A stretch of 64,000 nucleotides of DNA, from positions 124,001 to 188,000 of the forward strand of contig CAVSJI010000001.1 of assembly GCA_963728365.1 (NCBI GenBank), read 5' to 3'. The DNA comes from VRUE01 sp963728365 (lineage in GTDB: Bacteria > Actinomycetota > Thermoleophilia > Solirubrobacterales > 70-9). The translations under genes were made by a program, and so were the position numbers. This document shows, in pieces, positions 7,996 through 16,556 of the stretch; positions within the stretch are counted from its first letter, which is position 1; every line of letters begins with the position of its first letter. A model generated the notes under the pieces. That model did not search any database, was not told where the DNA came from, and saw nothing but the letters and a program-made list of their open reading frames with translations.

Positions 7996-10900
7996 AGCGC
8001 CTCGCGATGCTGACCGTCCTCTTCGCCGTGCTCGTCGCGAGTGCCTTCCCGGGCCAGGTCCTCGCCGGACCGCTCTATGACCTTCGTGCCCACTGGGCCG
8101 ACACCAACCTGCCACCCGGCGGCGAAGGCCAGTTCATCCTCCAGGCCCGCAACCTCGGCGACGCGGTCGGCACAGAAGACCTGGTGATCGAAGACAAGCT
8201 GCCGGCCGGCCTCACGGTCCATTCCATCCGCTTCCGCACCTTCGAGCCCCTCGAGTTCGCCGCGACGCATTGCTCCACGCCGCAGCCCGGCACGGCGAGA
8301 TGCGTGCTGCAAGCCGCGGAGCTGGCCACATACGCGAAGCCGGCGGGGGACCACGTGAACGGCACGGTTTGGACCGAACCAGGCTACCTGCCGACCATGT
8401 ACGTGCTCGCCGACATCCCGGCCGGCGCCGCAGGCACAGGCGCCAACACCGCCATCCTCTACGGCGGAGACGGCGCCCTGTCCGACGGCTCACCATGCGC
8501 CCAGAACGAAGCCCAGCTGCTCACCTTGCCGGCCTGCGCGAAAGCCGTCAACCAGGTTCCCTTCGACCCCAGCCCGGCTGGCTTCGGCATCGCCGCCGGC
8601 ACCTTCGCCGCCGACGTCTTCGACGCCCCCTACCCCGCCGGCACTCCGCTGCGACGGGCGGGCGCCCACCCCGCCGAGCTACGGGTCGACTTCGACTTCA
8701 GCCAGGAACTCTCCAGCTTTGACGGCCAGCCGATCAACCTGCCGGTCGGCAAGGTCAGGACGGTCGAGGCGACGCTGCCGCACGGTTTGATCGGCAACCC
8801 CGAGGCAACGCCGAAGTGCGATCCGGTCGACTTCGCCGAAGTGGGCGCCACCGGCAACTCGACCGCTTGCCCAGCCGACACCCAGGTGGGGACGCTGAAC
8901 GTCAGCCTGGTCGAAGCCGATCACTTCGAAGGGGCTCGGCTGAGCCGGGTCGCGATCTACAACCTGGTGCCGCCAAAGGGCGAGCCGGCCGACTTCGGCT
9001 TCAACGCCCAGTTCCTGGTCCAGGGCCACATCTACCCCAACGTCGACCCAGCCCAGGACTACGCGATCGAGTCGCTGGTGCCCAATATCGGCAACGTGCA
9101 GCCGATCACGAGCTCCGAAGCGACCTTCTGGGGGGTGCCGGGAGACCCCGCCCATGACAAGTTCCGCTTCTACCCCAAAGAAACCGAAGGCCACACCCTC
9201 GGCGCCCCCTGGGGCTCGGCGCCGATCCGGCCTTTGCTCACCAACCCGAGCGATTGCGGCGAGGAGAACGGCGGCACGATCCTTCGCGTCGACTCCTACC
9301 AGCAACCCGGCCAGTTCACGCCGCCTGACGAATACGGCGACCATCTCGACGTCGAAGGCTGCGACGACAACCGCTTCCGCTTCGAACCAGACATATCCCT
9401 GCAGCCGACCTCCAGGGACGCGGGCGGTCCGACCGGCCTCGACGTGCACCTGAAAGTGCCCCAACAAGACGACGAGGTCACCGACGCCACGCAGCTCTAC
9501 GAGCAGAGCGAAAATGCGAAGGCGATCGCCACGCCGCCGATCAAGAGGTCGGTCGTCACGCTGCCCGAGGGGATGACGCTCAACCCCTCCGCCGCTCAGG
9601 GGCTCGCCACCTGCTCCTCGGTGCAGATCGGCCTTATTTCCACCAGCCCGATCCGCTTCGACGCCGCCCCCGTCTCCTGCCCGGACGCCTCGCAGTACGG
9701 GACGCTCACGATCCACACCCCGATCCTGCCCGCCGACCACCAGCCCGAAGGCCACATCTACGTCGCCAAGCAGCGCGACAACCCTTTCGGCAACTTCCTC
9801 TCCCTCTATCTGGTGATCGAAGAACCCGAGCGCGGCATCCTGGTCAAGATCCCCGGCAAGGTAGACCTCGATCCGGTCACCGGCCAGATCACCACCAGCT
9901 TCGACCGCCTGCCCCAGCTCCCAGTCTCCGACCTGCAGCTCTCGCTCAAGGGAGGCGTCAGGGCCGCCCTGGTCAACCCCTCCACCTGCGGCACCAAGAC
10001 GATCACCGCGAAGTTCTTCTCCTGGCAGGACCCGAACACCCCCCACCCGGTGACTAGCTCCTACCAGGTCACCCACAAGCCCGACGGCTCCCCCTGCGTC
10101 AACAGCCTCGGCGAACGCCGGTTCAGGCCGACGCTGGACGCGGGCACTACAAGGAACACCGCCGGCTCCTACTCGCCCTTTGCGATGCGCCTCACTCGAA
10201 CGGACGAAGACCAGGAGCTCAGCCATCTCGGCGTGACGCTGCCCCCCGGCCTGGCGGCAAAGTTCGCCGGCGTGACGATCTGCTCCGACGCGGCGATCGC
10301 GCAGGCCGAATCCCGTACCGCTACAGGCGACGGGGCCCTCGAGCAGGCCGCGCCCTCCTGTCCGGCCTCGAGCTTGATCGGCGCCACCGACGTCGGGGCG
10401 GGCGTCGGGGTCCCGCTCACCTACGTCCCGGGCAACGTCTATCTCGCCGGCCCCTACAAGGGCGCACCGATCTCGATCGTGGCGATCACCCCGACCGTGG
10501 TGGGTCCCTTCGACCTCGGCGTGATCGCGGTGCGCACGGCCCTCGACGTCAACCCGGTAACCGCGCAGGGATCGGCCCGCACCAATCCGCTCCCTCAGAT
10601 CATCCAGGGGATCCCGGTTCGAATCCGCGACCTCCGGCTGCATCTCGATCGGCGCGACTTCATCCTCAATCCGACCAGCTGTGCCGAAAAGCAGATCGAC
10701 GCGAGCGTGACCGGCACCGGTGGCGACATCGGCTCGCCCGCCGATGACACCGTGGCCGAGCTCACCCAGCGCTTCTGGGCAGCCGACTGCGCATCGCTCG
10801 GCTTCAAGCCGAGACTCGCCCTGCGCCTGTTCGGAGGCACTCATCGCGGTGCCCACCCGCGGCTGAGGGCCGTGGTCACATTCCCCAAACGCGGCAGCTA

Positions 10901-11441
10901 CGCCAACACCGCCGCCGCCTCGGTGGCCCTGCCGCGCTCCGAGTTCCTCGAGAACGCACACATCAAGAGCGTCTGCACCAGGGTGCAGTTTGCCGACAAG
11001 GCCTGCCCGGCGGACTCGATCTACGGACACGTGAGGGCGAAGACGCCGCTCTTCGACCAGCCTCTGCAAGGTCCGATTTACCTGCGCTCGTCGTCCCATC
11101 GGCTGCCCGATCTGGTCGCGGTGCTGAAGGGGCCCGCCTCGCAACCGGTCGAGGTCGAGCTCGACGGACGGATCGACTCGGTCCGCGGCGGTATCCGCAA
11201 CACCTTCGCAATCGTTCCCGATGCCCCCGTCGATTGGGCTGTGTTCGCCTTTTGGGGCGGCAAGAAGGGACTGCTGGTCAATTCGACCAACCTCTGCACC
11301 AGGCCGCACAGGGCGACAGCGAGATTCAGGGCGCAGAACGGCAGGAAGATCCTCCTGCATCCAAAGGTGAGGAGCGCCTGCAGGAAAGCCCGGCACAAGA
11401 GGCCAAAGCACCACCGCGTCCGACTTCGATACGTCCGCTAG
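7992..11441 (+). CDS. Large exported DUF11-like repeat protein
   Basis: A 1149-residue protein. The start is the ATG overlapping the previous stop, with GGAGG seven bases upstream. A signal peptide ends near QVLAG (about residue 26). The N-terminal domain (about 30-130) resembles the DUF11/conserved-repeat adhesin fold (PGGEGQFILQARNLGDAVGT...KLPAGLTV). The rest is a long series of beta-rich segments with recurrent CPADTQVGTL-like and CPDASQYGTL-like motifs (Cys-Pro then a Gly-containing strand). It ends in a basic tail (RKARHKRPKHHR). No catalytic motif is evident. Translational coupling with the propeller protein suggests both belong to one surface structure (inference). Confidence 0.8.
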   Translation: MKRLAMLTVLFAVLVASAFPGQVLAGPLYDLRAHWADTNLPPGGEGQFILQARNLGDAVGTEDLVIEDKLPAGLTVHSIRFRTFEPLEFAATHCSTPQPGTARCVLQAAELATYAKPAGDHVNGTVWTEPGYLPTMYVLADIPAGAAGTGANTAILYGGDGALSDGSPCAQNEAQLLTLPACAKAVNQVPFDPSPAGFGIAAGTFAADVFDAPYPAGTPLRRAGAHPAELRVDFDFSQELSSFDGQPINLPVGKVRTVEATLPHGLIGNPEATPKCDPVDFAEVGATGNSTACPADTQVGTLNVSLVEADHFEGARLSRVAIYNLVPPKGEPADFGFNAQFLVQGHIYPNVDPAQDYAIESLVPNIGNVQPITSSEATFWGVPGDPAHDKFRFYPKETEGHTLGAPWGSAPIRPLLTNPSDCGEENGGTILRVDSYQQPGQFTPPDEYGDHLDVEGCDDNRFRFEPDISLQPTSRDAGGPTGLDVHLKVPQQDDEVTDATQLYEQSENAKAIATPPIKRSVVTLPEGMTLNPSAAQGLATCSSVQIGLISTSPIRFDAAPVSCPDASQYGTLTIHTPILPADHQPEGHIYVAKQRDNPFGNFLSLYLVIEEPERGILVKIPGKVDLDPVTGQITTSFDRLPQLPVSDLQLSLKGGVRAALVNPSTCGTKTITAKFFSWQDPNTPHPVTSSYQVTHKPDGSPCVNSLGERRFRPTLDAGTTRNTAGSYSPFAMRLTRTDEDQELSHLGVTLPPGLAAKFAGVTICSDAAIAQAESRTATGDGALEQAAPSCPASSLIGATDVGAGVGVPLTYVPGNVYLAGPYKGAPISIVAITPTVVGPFDLGVIAVRTALDVNPVTAQGSARTNPLPQIIQGIPVRIRDLRLHLDRRDFILNPTSCAEKQIDASVTGTGGDIGSPADDTVAELTQRFWAADCASLGFKPRLALRLFGGTHRGAHPRLRAVVTFPKRGSYANTAAASVALPRSEFLENAHIKSVCTRVQFADKACPADSIYGHVRAKTPLFDQPLQGPIYLRSSSHRLPDLVAVLKGPASQPVEVELDGRIDSVRGGIRNTFAIVPDAPVDWAVFAFWGGKKGLLVNSTNLCTRPHRATARFRAQNGRKILLHPKVRSACRKARHKRPKHHRVRLRYVR

Positions 11442-11584
11442 TCGAGTTGACCTCGCTGCCGGCCGAACCGATCCCTGACCGGATTGTGATCGTGCCGGTC
11501 GAGAAGCTGCGCGTCCTGTAGAGGCCCACGCCGGAATCGACGTCGATCACCGGGCATCCTGGCGCAGTAGTCCTGGAATGTCGG

Positions 11585-11702
11585 CGATACCCGAGGGTGG
11601 CTCCAGTTGGTTCTGGGCTCGCACGCCGGGCCCGACCCACCCACATGCAGGGCATTCCCGAAAAAGCGGCTGATGGAATTCCCCCGACCTTCTGATGGCA
11701 AT
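11585..11702 (-). repeat. Degenerate duplicate of tRNA-Gly 3' end and flank (putative att remnant)
   Basis: This stretch aligns with the 3' part of the intact tRNA-Gly gene at 18963-19036 and about 70 bp of its downstream flank, in the same orientation. Shared blocks include AAAAAGCGGCTGATGG, GACCTTCTG, ATGGCAA, TTCTGGGCTC and GCGAT. The tRNA part has small deletions and could not function. A direct repeat of a tRNA 3' end is the usual mark of the far end of a tRNA-integrated element. The rest of the 436-bp gap 11442-11877 holds no gene I can support. Confidence 0.6.
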
Positions 11703-11821
11703 TAGCGAGGTCATCCGGCGAGCTTCGGTCCTTAGTCGACCCATTTGCAGGGCTTTTGTCCCCGACGAGATGGTGGATATTCAGCGCGGATATGAACGGA
11801 TAGGCACAGATATGCAGCGAA

Positions 11822-11849
11822 TCAGGCACTTCTCACCAGAAGTGCCTGA
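11822..11849 (-). terminator. Hairpin downstream of the toxin-antitoxin operon
   Basis: Perfect 12-nt arms, TCAGGCACTTCT and AGAAGTGCCTGA, with a 4-nt loop. It lies about 30 bp past the toxin stop codon on the minus strand. No clear T-run. Confidence 0.6.
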
Positions 11850-11877
11850 AATCGAGGAGGCCGGTTCCAGTCGCCTG

Positions 11878-12420
11878 TCAGCGGGCTTTTCGCCGGTGCT
11901 GTAGCTCCCGAATCTGAGCGACCAAGAGCTGCCGGAGGTCGAACTGCCAGTGGGTGACGAAGCGCTCGACCAGGGCTCGCATCTCCTTGCGGTCAAGCCG
12001 GCCGAGCGCCTTGCGCGTGTCGAGCGCCGTCTCGTGCAGCCGGATGGGCGCCGTAACCATCGCCGCGGAGTCTTCGGCGAGATCGGGGAAACGCTCCGGG
12101 GGCAGAGGAAAGAGCGACGGCTCGCGCTGGTCTCCAACGCGCTGCCGTTCCTGGCTGGAAAGCTTCTCGAGTCGGAGCAGGCGCAAGGCGAACAGGTCGC
12201 CCGTGCGAGGATCGCTGCGACCGGAGAGGAGGAGTACCGGCCTCGCCTTTGCGCGCACGACGAACTCAAACTCCGCGTCGCCGCCTTTTCGGAGGCCGTC
12301 GACGATCTGGGAGGCAGACGGCACCTCCACCGGGGTGCCATCGGCGACATGGATCTTGAAAGGCGTCGCGGGTGTGTAGGGCACGATCGCCCAGTAGACC
12401 TCGCCGGCCGCGAGGCTCAA
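11878..12420 (-). CDS. PemK/MazF-like toxin (probable)
   Basis: A 180-residue protein opening with GEVYWAIVPYTPATPFKIH, then ARPVLLLSGRSDPRTGDLFALRL and later MVTAPIRLHETALDTRKALG. This is the order expected of a PemK/MazF-type beta-barrel endoribonuclease: an N-terminal G.V.W strand, a (R)PVL.. strand with the GR loop, and a later pattern of paired strands. The identification rests on this pattern and on the context: the start overlaps the stop of a small acidic antitoxin-like gene by 4 bp. The C-terminal 60 residues are helical and basic, longer than in standard MazF. Expected action is mRNA cleavage when the antitoxin is lost (family knowledge). An alternative is an uncharacterised toxin of another fold. 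Confidence 0.6.
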   Translation of the reverse strand: MSLAAGEVYWAIVPYTPATPFKIHVADGTPVEVPSASQIVDGLRKGGDAEFEFVVRAKARPVLLLSGRSDPRTGDLFALRLLRLEKLSSQERQRVGDQREPSLFPLPPERFPDLAEDSAAMVTAPIRLHETALDTRKALGRLDRKEMRALVERFVTHWQFDLRQLLVAQIRELQHRRKAR

Positions 12421-12701
12421 AGGCCGAGCAGGCGCCTGACCGACGCCTCGTCGTCGATCAGCTCACCCTCGGGCGACTCGGCAACCCGGTGGGCGCGGAC
12501 CCCGAGGTCGCTCAGATCCGAGGCGGCGGCCAAATCGTCGAGAAGCTCCGAGTCGCCCTGCAGCTCAGCGAAATCATCCGGGTGCAGGATCACCGCCTTG
12601 ACGTGCTCTGCGCTGTAGCGCTCGACGACGAGCGCCTCGCCGAGCTGCGGGTCAGGCAGGCGGACATCATTGCTCTTGATAGGTGAGCTATGCAAAGCCA
12701 T
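12417..12701 (-). CDS. Antitoxin partner of the PemK/MazF-like toxin
   Basis: A 94-residue acidic protein with a segment VKAVILHPDDFAELQGDSELLDDLA that resembles the second half of Phd/YefM-type antitoxins. A further acidic tail ends ELIDDEASVRRLLGL and could wrap the toxin. It overlaps the toxin start by 4 bp, so the two are translated together. The upstream region carries an inverted-repeat operator-like site. The fold assignment is tentative; the gene's role as antitoxin rests mainly on size, charge and coupling. Confidence 0.6.
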   Translation of the reverse strand: MALHSSPIKSNDVRLPDPQLGEALVVERYSAEHVKAVILHPDDFAELQGDSELLDDLAAASDLSDLGVRAHRVAESPEGELIDDEASVRRLLGL

Positions 12702-12775
12702 AGAGAGAAGATAGCAGCGGTGTCGGACGGAACTTCCCCGGAGTCGGACGAGTTTTCAGGTGGGCTCGCCCGTGC

Positions 12776-12819
12776 GCGTCTAGCAATATCTAACACTTTC
12801 TAGCGATTTCGCTAGACGC
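12776..12819. promoter_or_regulatory. Nested inverted repeats upstream of the toxin-antitoxin pair
   Basis: TCTAGCGA and TCGCTAGA form an 8-bp-arm palindrome with a 2-nt spacer (12799-12816). A further GCGTCTAGC (12776-12784) is the exact complement of GCTAGACGC (12811-12819). Three TCTAGC half-sites in an AT-rich stretch that includes a TTAGATATT -10-like sequence fit an autorepressor binding its own promoter. Confidence 0.55.
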
Positions 12820-12861
12820 GCGAATAATTCGATAAAGAGCGCAGGTCGTGCTGGAAAAGCC

Positions 12862-13596
12862 TCATCGCGCCTGCCATTTCTTGGCGGCGGGTAGGTCGCG
12901 GAAGAGGCCGAAGTCGAACGCAGAGAGGGGATTGAGACTGTCGCGCAGCCGCTTGAGCGTGCGCGGATTGGCCTCCAACTCCTCACCGAGGGCGCCGAGC
13001 ATGGCGCGGACGCGTGGTGGTTCATCGAGGGCGGACCGAGCAACTCGCTCGAAAGTACCCCCCGTCCCGAGGATGCGGAGAAGCCGTCTAATCGTCCCCG
13101 CGGGCTCGACATCGCTGTCGCGGCCCCGCGTGCGCAGCATCTCGATCAGCGCTCCCTCCTCGGCGTTGAGATGCGCCCGGCTCGCCGGGCGCCGCGTATG
13201 GACGACCGCGTTGCTCAGCACACTCGGCGGATTGGCTGCCGGGGTCGCGAGCTCCTGGCGCGCCGGGTTCTGGGTGGTCAGCCCGAGCAAGTTCGCGGCG
13301 CTCAGGCCAGCGGCATGCAAAGGCGTGTCGATCATGTGACTCGCTACAGCGGTAGCCGATGGGATGCTCGGTCCCAGGACCGTCGGGCGCGCGCGGTAGT
13401 AAAGGCCGTGTCGCACCCGCTCGACGACGCCCGCCTCCGCCAGCCGTGCCAGCGTGCGCGCAACCGTCCGCGGGGGCAGGTCGCTGAAGTCGGGCACGCG
13501 CCAAAAGCGCTCGCCACCCCTCTCGATGCGGCGGCGGATCAGGGCGGCGGCGCTGGGCGCGCCGGCGCGCTTCAGTGTTCCCGGACCCTTCGGCAT
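12862..13596 (-). CDS. AbiEi-like / DUF6088 winged-helix regulator, no AbiEii partner seen
   Basis: A 244-residue protein. Residues about 18-70 (AALIRRRIERGGERFWRVPDFSDLPPR followed by TVARTLARLAEAGVVERVRHGLYY) are the N-terminal winged helix-turn-helix of AbiEi-type antitoxins, ending in the typical GLYYRA wing. The middle (ATAVASHMIDTPLHAAGLSAANLLGLTTQ) matches the usual AbiEi core. In type IV systems the next gene is the AbiEii nucleotidyltransferase toxin; here the next gene in the same direction is the antitoxin-like gene of another pair. So this is either an orphan regulator or the remains of a broken module. The ATG start is preceded by AT-rich DNA with CTAG repeats. Confidence 0.7.
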   Translation of the reverse strand: MPKGPGTLKRAGAPSAAALIRRRIERGGERFWRVPDFSDLPPRTVARTLARLAEAGVVERVRHGLYYRARPTVLGPSIPSATAVASHMIDTPLHAAGLSAANLLGLTTQNPARQELATPAANPPSVLSNAVVHTRRPASRAHLNAEEGALIEMLRTRGRDSDVEPAGTIRRLLRILGTGGTFERVARSALDEPPRVRAMLGALGEELEANPRTLKRLRDSLNPLSAFDFGLFRDLPAAKKWQAR

Positions 13597-13644
13597 AGTG
13601 CCACCCTAGTACTTGGCTAGTTTTTCCGCTTAAAAATGAGACAA

Positions 13645-14124
13645 CTAGCGCTCTATCAGCTTTCCGCGCCGCAGCTGCTCCAGTCCGTCACGCACCCACC
13701 CCTGTCCGAGCAGGTCGCGGTCGTGAAGGAAGGCGGCGAGCGCCTCGCTCCAGCGCCTCGCCGGGTAACTCTCGCGGACTGGTCCCAGCACCCGCTCCAC
13801 CTCGATCACGCTGCGCTGGGAGATCTCCACCGGCTTGTGGCCCTCGACCCGCTCCAGCAAGCCCTCGGCGAGCCACTTGCGAATCGTCGGCTCGCTCACC
13901 TCCAGCCGCTCAGCCGCTTGGGCAACCGACAGGCCGCCCGGCAAATCGAGCGCCTTCTGGACCCGTGCGCTCAGCGCCTCCACCCGTTCAAGCGCGCGCT
14001 CCAGTTCCGGCTTCGAGAGCGAGGCGGTGCGCAGCTCGGCGACCGCGTCGGCAAGCTCTTCGGCCTCCAGCCGGGCGAGGGCGGCACGCCGCCGCAGATG
14101 CGCGGGAGCGGCGCCGGAAGACAT
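13645..14124 (-). CDS. Helix-turn-helix DNA-binding protein with self-operator
   Basis: A 159-residue protein. Residues 1-60 are a charged, probably coiled-coil helix pair (EELADAVAELRTASLSKPEL). Residues about 63-110 are an excisionase/MerR-like helix-turn-helix (LSVAQAAERLEVSEPTIRKW, then LAEGLLERVEGHKPVEISQRSV). The C-terminal part (RRWSEALAAFLHDRDLLGQG) is helical. The fold resembles antitoxin-type regulators that appear in toxin-antitoxin and plasmid maintenance loci, but no toxin is adjacent. An 11-bp-arm inverted repeat lies 19 bp upstream of the ATG, so autoregulation is likely. Confidence 0.7.
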   Translation of the reverse strand: MSSGAAPAHLRRRAALARLEAEELADAVAELRTASLSKPELERALERVEALSARVQKALDLPGGLSVAQAAERLEVSEPTIRKWLAEGLLERVEGHKPVEISQRSVIEVERVLGPVRESYPARRWSEALAAFLHDRDLLGQGWVRDGLEQLRRGKLIER

Positions 14125-14142
14125 GAAGGCAGGCTACCCCAC

Positions 14143-14172
14143 CGTTTCGGAAAGAGCCATTTTTCCGAAACG
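14143..14172. promoter_or_regulatory. Inverted repeat, probable operator of the HTH gene
   Basis: CGTTTCGGAAA and TTTCCGAAACG are perfect complements separated by 8 nt, centred about 33 bp upstream of the HTH protein's ATG. Spacing and symmetry suit a dimeric helix-turn-helix protein. Confidence 0.65.
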
Positions 14173-14274
14173 AAATCGCGAACCCGCTATGGGTCAGCGC
14201 GCACCTGAGAGCCTCGGGGCCGCTGCTTTCACGCGGGAGCGGAAGTCAAGACAGGCCTGTGTGCACCGCTGCGC

Positions 14275-14730
14275 TCAGCGACCAGGAAGCGCTTTGGTTG
14301 CAAGTGCGTCCGCTTCGGCATTCCATTTTCGCGGAATCCACGAAATTCTGTGGTTGGGAAACTCCTGGAGCAGGGAGCACGCTTCCGCGTGCAGGGGTTT
14401 GATGTGCTCCTTGCCGACCTTCGCGCAGCCGTTTACCTGGTCGACCACGAGCTCCGAGTCAAGGAACACCCGGATGCGTTGGATTCCGCGACTGCGGGCG
14501 AGCTTGAGTCCTTCGATGAGAGCCCGATACTCCGCAACGGTGTTGATGGCGGGTCCGATCGGTTTGGAGATCTCTTCAATGAGCTGACCATCGGGGTCCC
14601 TGAGGACGACTCCGATCGCACCTTGAGCTGGATTGTCGATGGTCCCCGTGCCCGAACCGTCCGTCTTCAGTAGATAGTTGCGCTTCGACGGCTCCGGATG
14701 GTCGCCCTCGTGCGTTGCGGACAGCTGCAT
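14275..14730 (-). CDS. RNase H-like protein
   Basis: A 151-residue protein of the RNase HI/RVT_3 superfamily, which cuts the RNA strand of RNA-DNA hybrids. The catalytic carboxylates are all visible: Asp in LLKTDGSGTG, Glu in NTVAEYRALIEGLKLA, Asp in RVFLDSELVVDQVNG, and Asp in WNAEADALATKAL, in the usual order and spacing. It is a single domain with no fused phosphatase (cobC) domain, unlike the RNase H-CobC fusions of many actinobacteria. It lies alone between the HTH gene and the DUF4238 gene inside the suspected island, so it may belong to the mobile element rather than being the house copy. Confidence 0.85.
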   Translation of the reverse strand: MQLSATHEGDHPEPSKRNYLLKTDGSGTGTIDNPAQGAIGVVLRDPDGQLIEEISKPIGPAINTVAEYRALIEGLKLARSRGIQRIRVFLDSELVVDQVNGCAKVGKEHIKPLHAEACSLLQEFPNHRISWIPRKWNAEADALATKALPGR

Positions 14731-14961
14731 GAAGCCAATCTATCCCACGCCGAAGCGCGCACCGAACGGATGCCTCCGTTTGCGCGAGCTGCGGGCGTGA
14801 CGTTGAATGGGCTGGCGCTTCGCCCGATACTGGGCATCCTTGGTCTACCAGGGATTGCTTGGCCCGATCGTTATCGGGTCGCCTCCCCAGAGGTCTCGAT
14901 GGAAGGACTCCCCCCTCCCCCCGACCATTCGCTCCCGTCTCCTGCCTCGATTCCTTAGCGG
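14731..14961. other. Gap without recognisable features
   Basis: 231 bp between the RNase H start and the DUF4238 stop. No open frame with a good start, no RNA gene and no strong palindrome was seen. It presumably holds the promoter of the RNase H gene. Confidence 0.4.
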
Positions 14962-15888
14962 CTACAGCCCTTCGGCGGGAGGTTCCGCAAGACGCCACAC
15001 GTTCGCGACTACCTCTCGGCTCCGTCCGAAGATGAACCGCTCGGCGTCAGCGTAGGCCCGGAGGTTGAGCTCCGCCACCGCCTCGCTCGGTACCTTGATC
15101 CTCCTCAGCCCATCGCCTTTCCCTGTCAAGACCAAGCAGGCGCCGGGAGCCAATGGAAGCGCCGTCTCAAGCCTACCGTCGCCTCTCCGCGTCACGTTGA
15201 CGCCATTGTCGGAGGTGACGAACTCCCCTCCGCTTGGGCGCAGTAGGTACCACTCCATTTCCAGCGGATGCCTGCCAGCCTCCAGCAGGTTGTCCACCAT
15301 CGCCCGCCACGCCTCCTCGCGCACGTATTTGGCCCGCAACCGTCCCTCTGACTTCGCTCGCCTGAGGAACCCGCGCATCTGCTCCAGCTCCTCGGCGGAG
15401 GACTCCACGCCGTACTCCCGGGCCGCCCGGGCAAACGCATCTGGATCTTCCAGGTGTTCAACCAGGACGGCCTCGGCGGTCTCGCGGATCATCTCTTCAG
15501 CTCGCGCCAGCGCCTTTGGCGTCCGCTTCACCTGAAGCGCAATGAAGATCGAGATCGCAATCCGATCGTGATCGCCCATCTGCTCGGGGCACTCCAACAG
15601 CAGGTTGAGCGCCCCGGCAGCGTAATCCTCGATCAGGCTGATCAGCGACTCGATCCGGTTGTCTTTCTCGGCCTCCGTGGAGCGCACCGAATAGAAGCGA
15701 TGCCGGGTTACGGCAGTCCTCACGGAGACGCGCGCGGTGGCCCCGCTGGTGGCGTCGAGCTGAAAGATCCGGCCCTCGTTGTCGCCGGGTGGCTCGGCGA
15801 AACGTGCCAAAAGGAAGCGAGAAACGATGTGGTGGCGCTTTGCCTCCGACTCCGGCATCCGGCGCCGACCGGCGCCGATCTCGCGCAT
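14962..15888 (-). CDS. DUF4238-family protein
   Basis: About 308 residues. The KRHHIVSRFLLARFA motif near the start, then a short aromatic strand segment (HRFYSVRS) and the later EWYLLRPSGGEFVTSDNGVNV motif, are the hallmarks of DUF4238, found in accessory and defence-associated loci; its function is unknown. Two starts are possible (ATG at 15888 or 15858). I give the longer because GAGGGG lies upstream, though 15 nt away. The open frame continues further upstream, but that part overlaps another gene and has low coding character. No transmembrane segment is seen. Confidence 0.75.
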   Translation of the reverse strand: MREIGAGRRRMPESEAKRHHIVSRFLLARFAEPPGDNEGRIFQLDATSGATARVSVRTAVTRHRFYSVRSTEAEKDNRIESLISLIEDYAAGALNLLLECPEQMGDHDRIAISIFIALQVKRTPKALARAEEMIRETAEAVLVEHLEDPDAFARAAREYGVESSAEELEQMRGFLRRAKSEGRLRAKYVREEAWRAMVDNLLEAGRHPLEMEWYLLRPSGGEFVTSDNGVNVTRRGDGRLETALPLAPGACLVLTGKGDGLRRIKVPSEAVAELNLRAYADAERFIFGRSREVVANVWRLAEPPAEGL

Positions 15889-15962
15889 CGCGAATGCAAG
15901 CGACCCCTCGGGGTACGGATTGGACTCGGACGAAGTCACGCAGCTTTGGTGTCCTGCCGCGG

Positions 15963-16496
15963 TCAGCCGCCGTTGCCGAAGATCGCAACGAGGATGGCGC
16001 CCCCCGCGACGGTACCGACGACGGTTACGATCAGGACGGCCAGGTGTTCGCGCCACCACGGTGGCTTCGCGGGCGCGGGCGCGGGCTCAACACGAGTCGG
16101 AGTCGGGGGCACCTCGGTGTCGAAGGTTTTGAGGCCCATGTCGGGCACGGACCACGGCCGCTTCCCCTTCAGGGAGCCGATGTGCGTCGGCATTTCTTCG
16201 AGGATGTCCCACTGTTTCGTGTCGTCGATCCCGTCGCCCTCGTCCACGAAACGGAGGATTCGCGCCGGGAGGTCGATACGCACCGGCCCTTCGTCCCAAC
16301 GCTTGGCGCCCGCCACGACCATCGCTGCCTCGGCCTGCGGAGCGAGTTCCTTCAACGCCCGTTCGCGGTGCGCCCACTCCTCATCCGCCCAGCCGTGGTA
16401 CGGGCTACGGCGCTCCCCGAGGTATTCGCGGTACGTCCGCTCGAAGTCTTCGAGGACGGCGATGTGGCGGTCGATCTGCTCAGCGGACGGCGACAT
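15963..16496 (-). CDS. Tail-anchored membrane protein of unknown function
   Basis: A 177-residue protein. The N-terminal 100 residues are helical and charged (IDRHIAVLEDFERTYREYLG, WAHRERALKELAPQAEA). A Pro-rich linker follows (PPTPTRVEPAPAPAKPPWW). A C-terminal transmembrane helix (LAVLIVTVVGTVAGGAILVAI) leaves only a few residues beyond it. No family recognised. It is followed 74 bp later by the DUF4238 gene in the same direction, so the two may be co-transcribed. Confidence 0.65.
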   Translation of the reverse strand: MSPSAEQIDRHIAVLEDFERTYREYLGERRSPYHGWADEEWAHRERALKELAPQAEAAMVVAGAKRWDEGPVRIDLPARILRFVDEGDGIDDTKQWDILEEMPTHIGSLKGKRPWSVPDMGLKTFDTEVPPTPTRVEPAPAPAKPPWWREHLAVLIVTVVGTVAGGAILVAIFGNGG

Positions 16497-16556
16497 CTTC
16501 GGATAAGACTAGTGCGCTCCCTGGCTCCAGATGCGCGGTTCGCTACCTTCGATCAG

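Noticed and set aside
5380..8115. Very long minus-strand open frame opposite the propeller gene (also opposite leuS at 21445-24441, opposite 7992-11441 at 8679-11414, and opposite polA at 58780-61881)
   Set aside because: These frames mirror the third-position GC bias of the plus-strand genes, have no recognisable domains, and overlap confidently assigned genes entirely.
11234..11521. Plus-strand frame extending past the stop of the large exported protein
   Set aside because: It is the shifted frame of that gene's end, with no start signal and no protein-like sequence.
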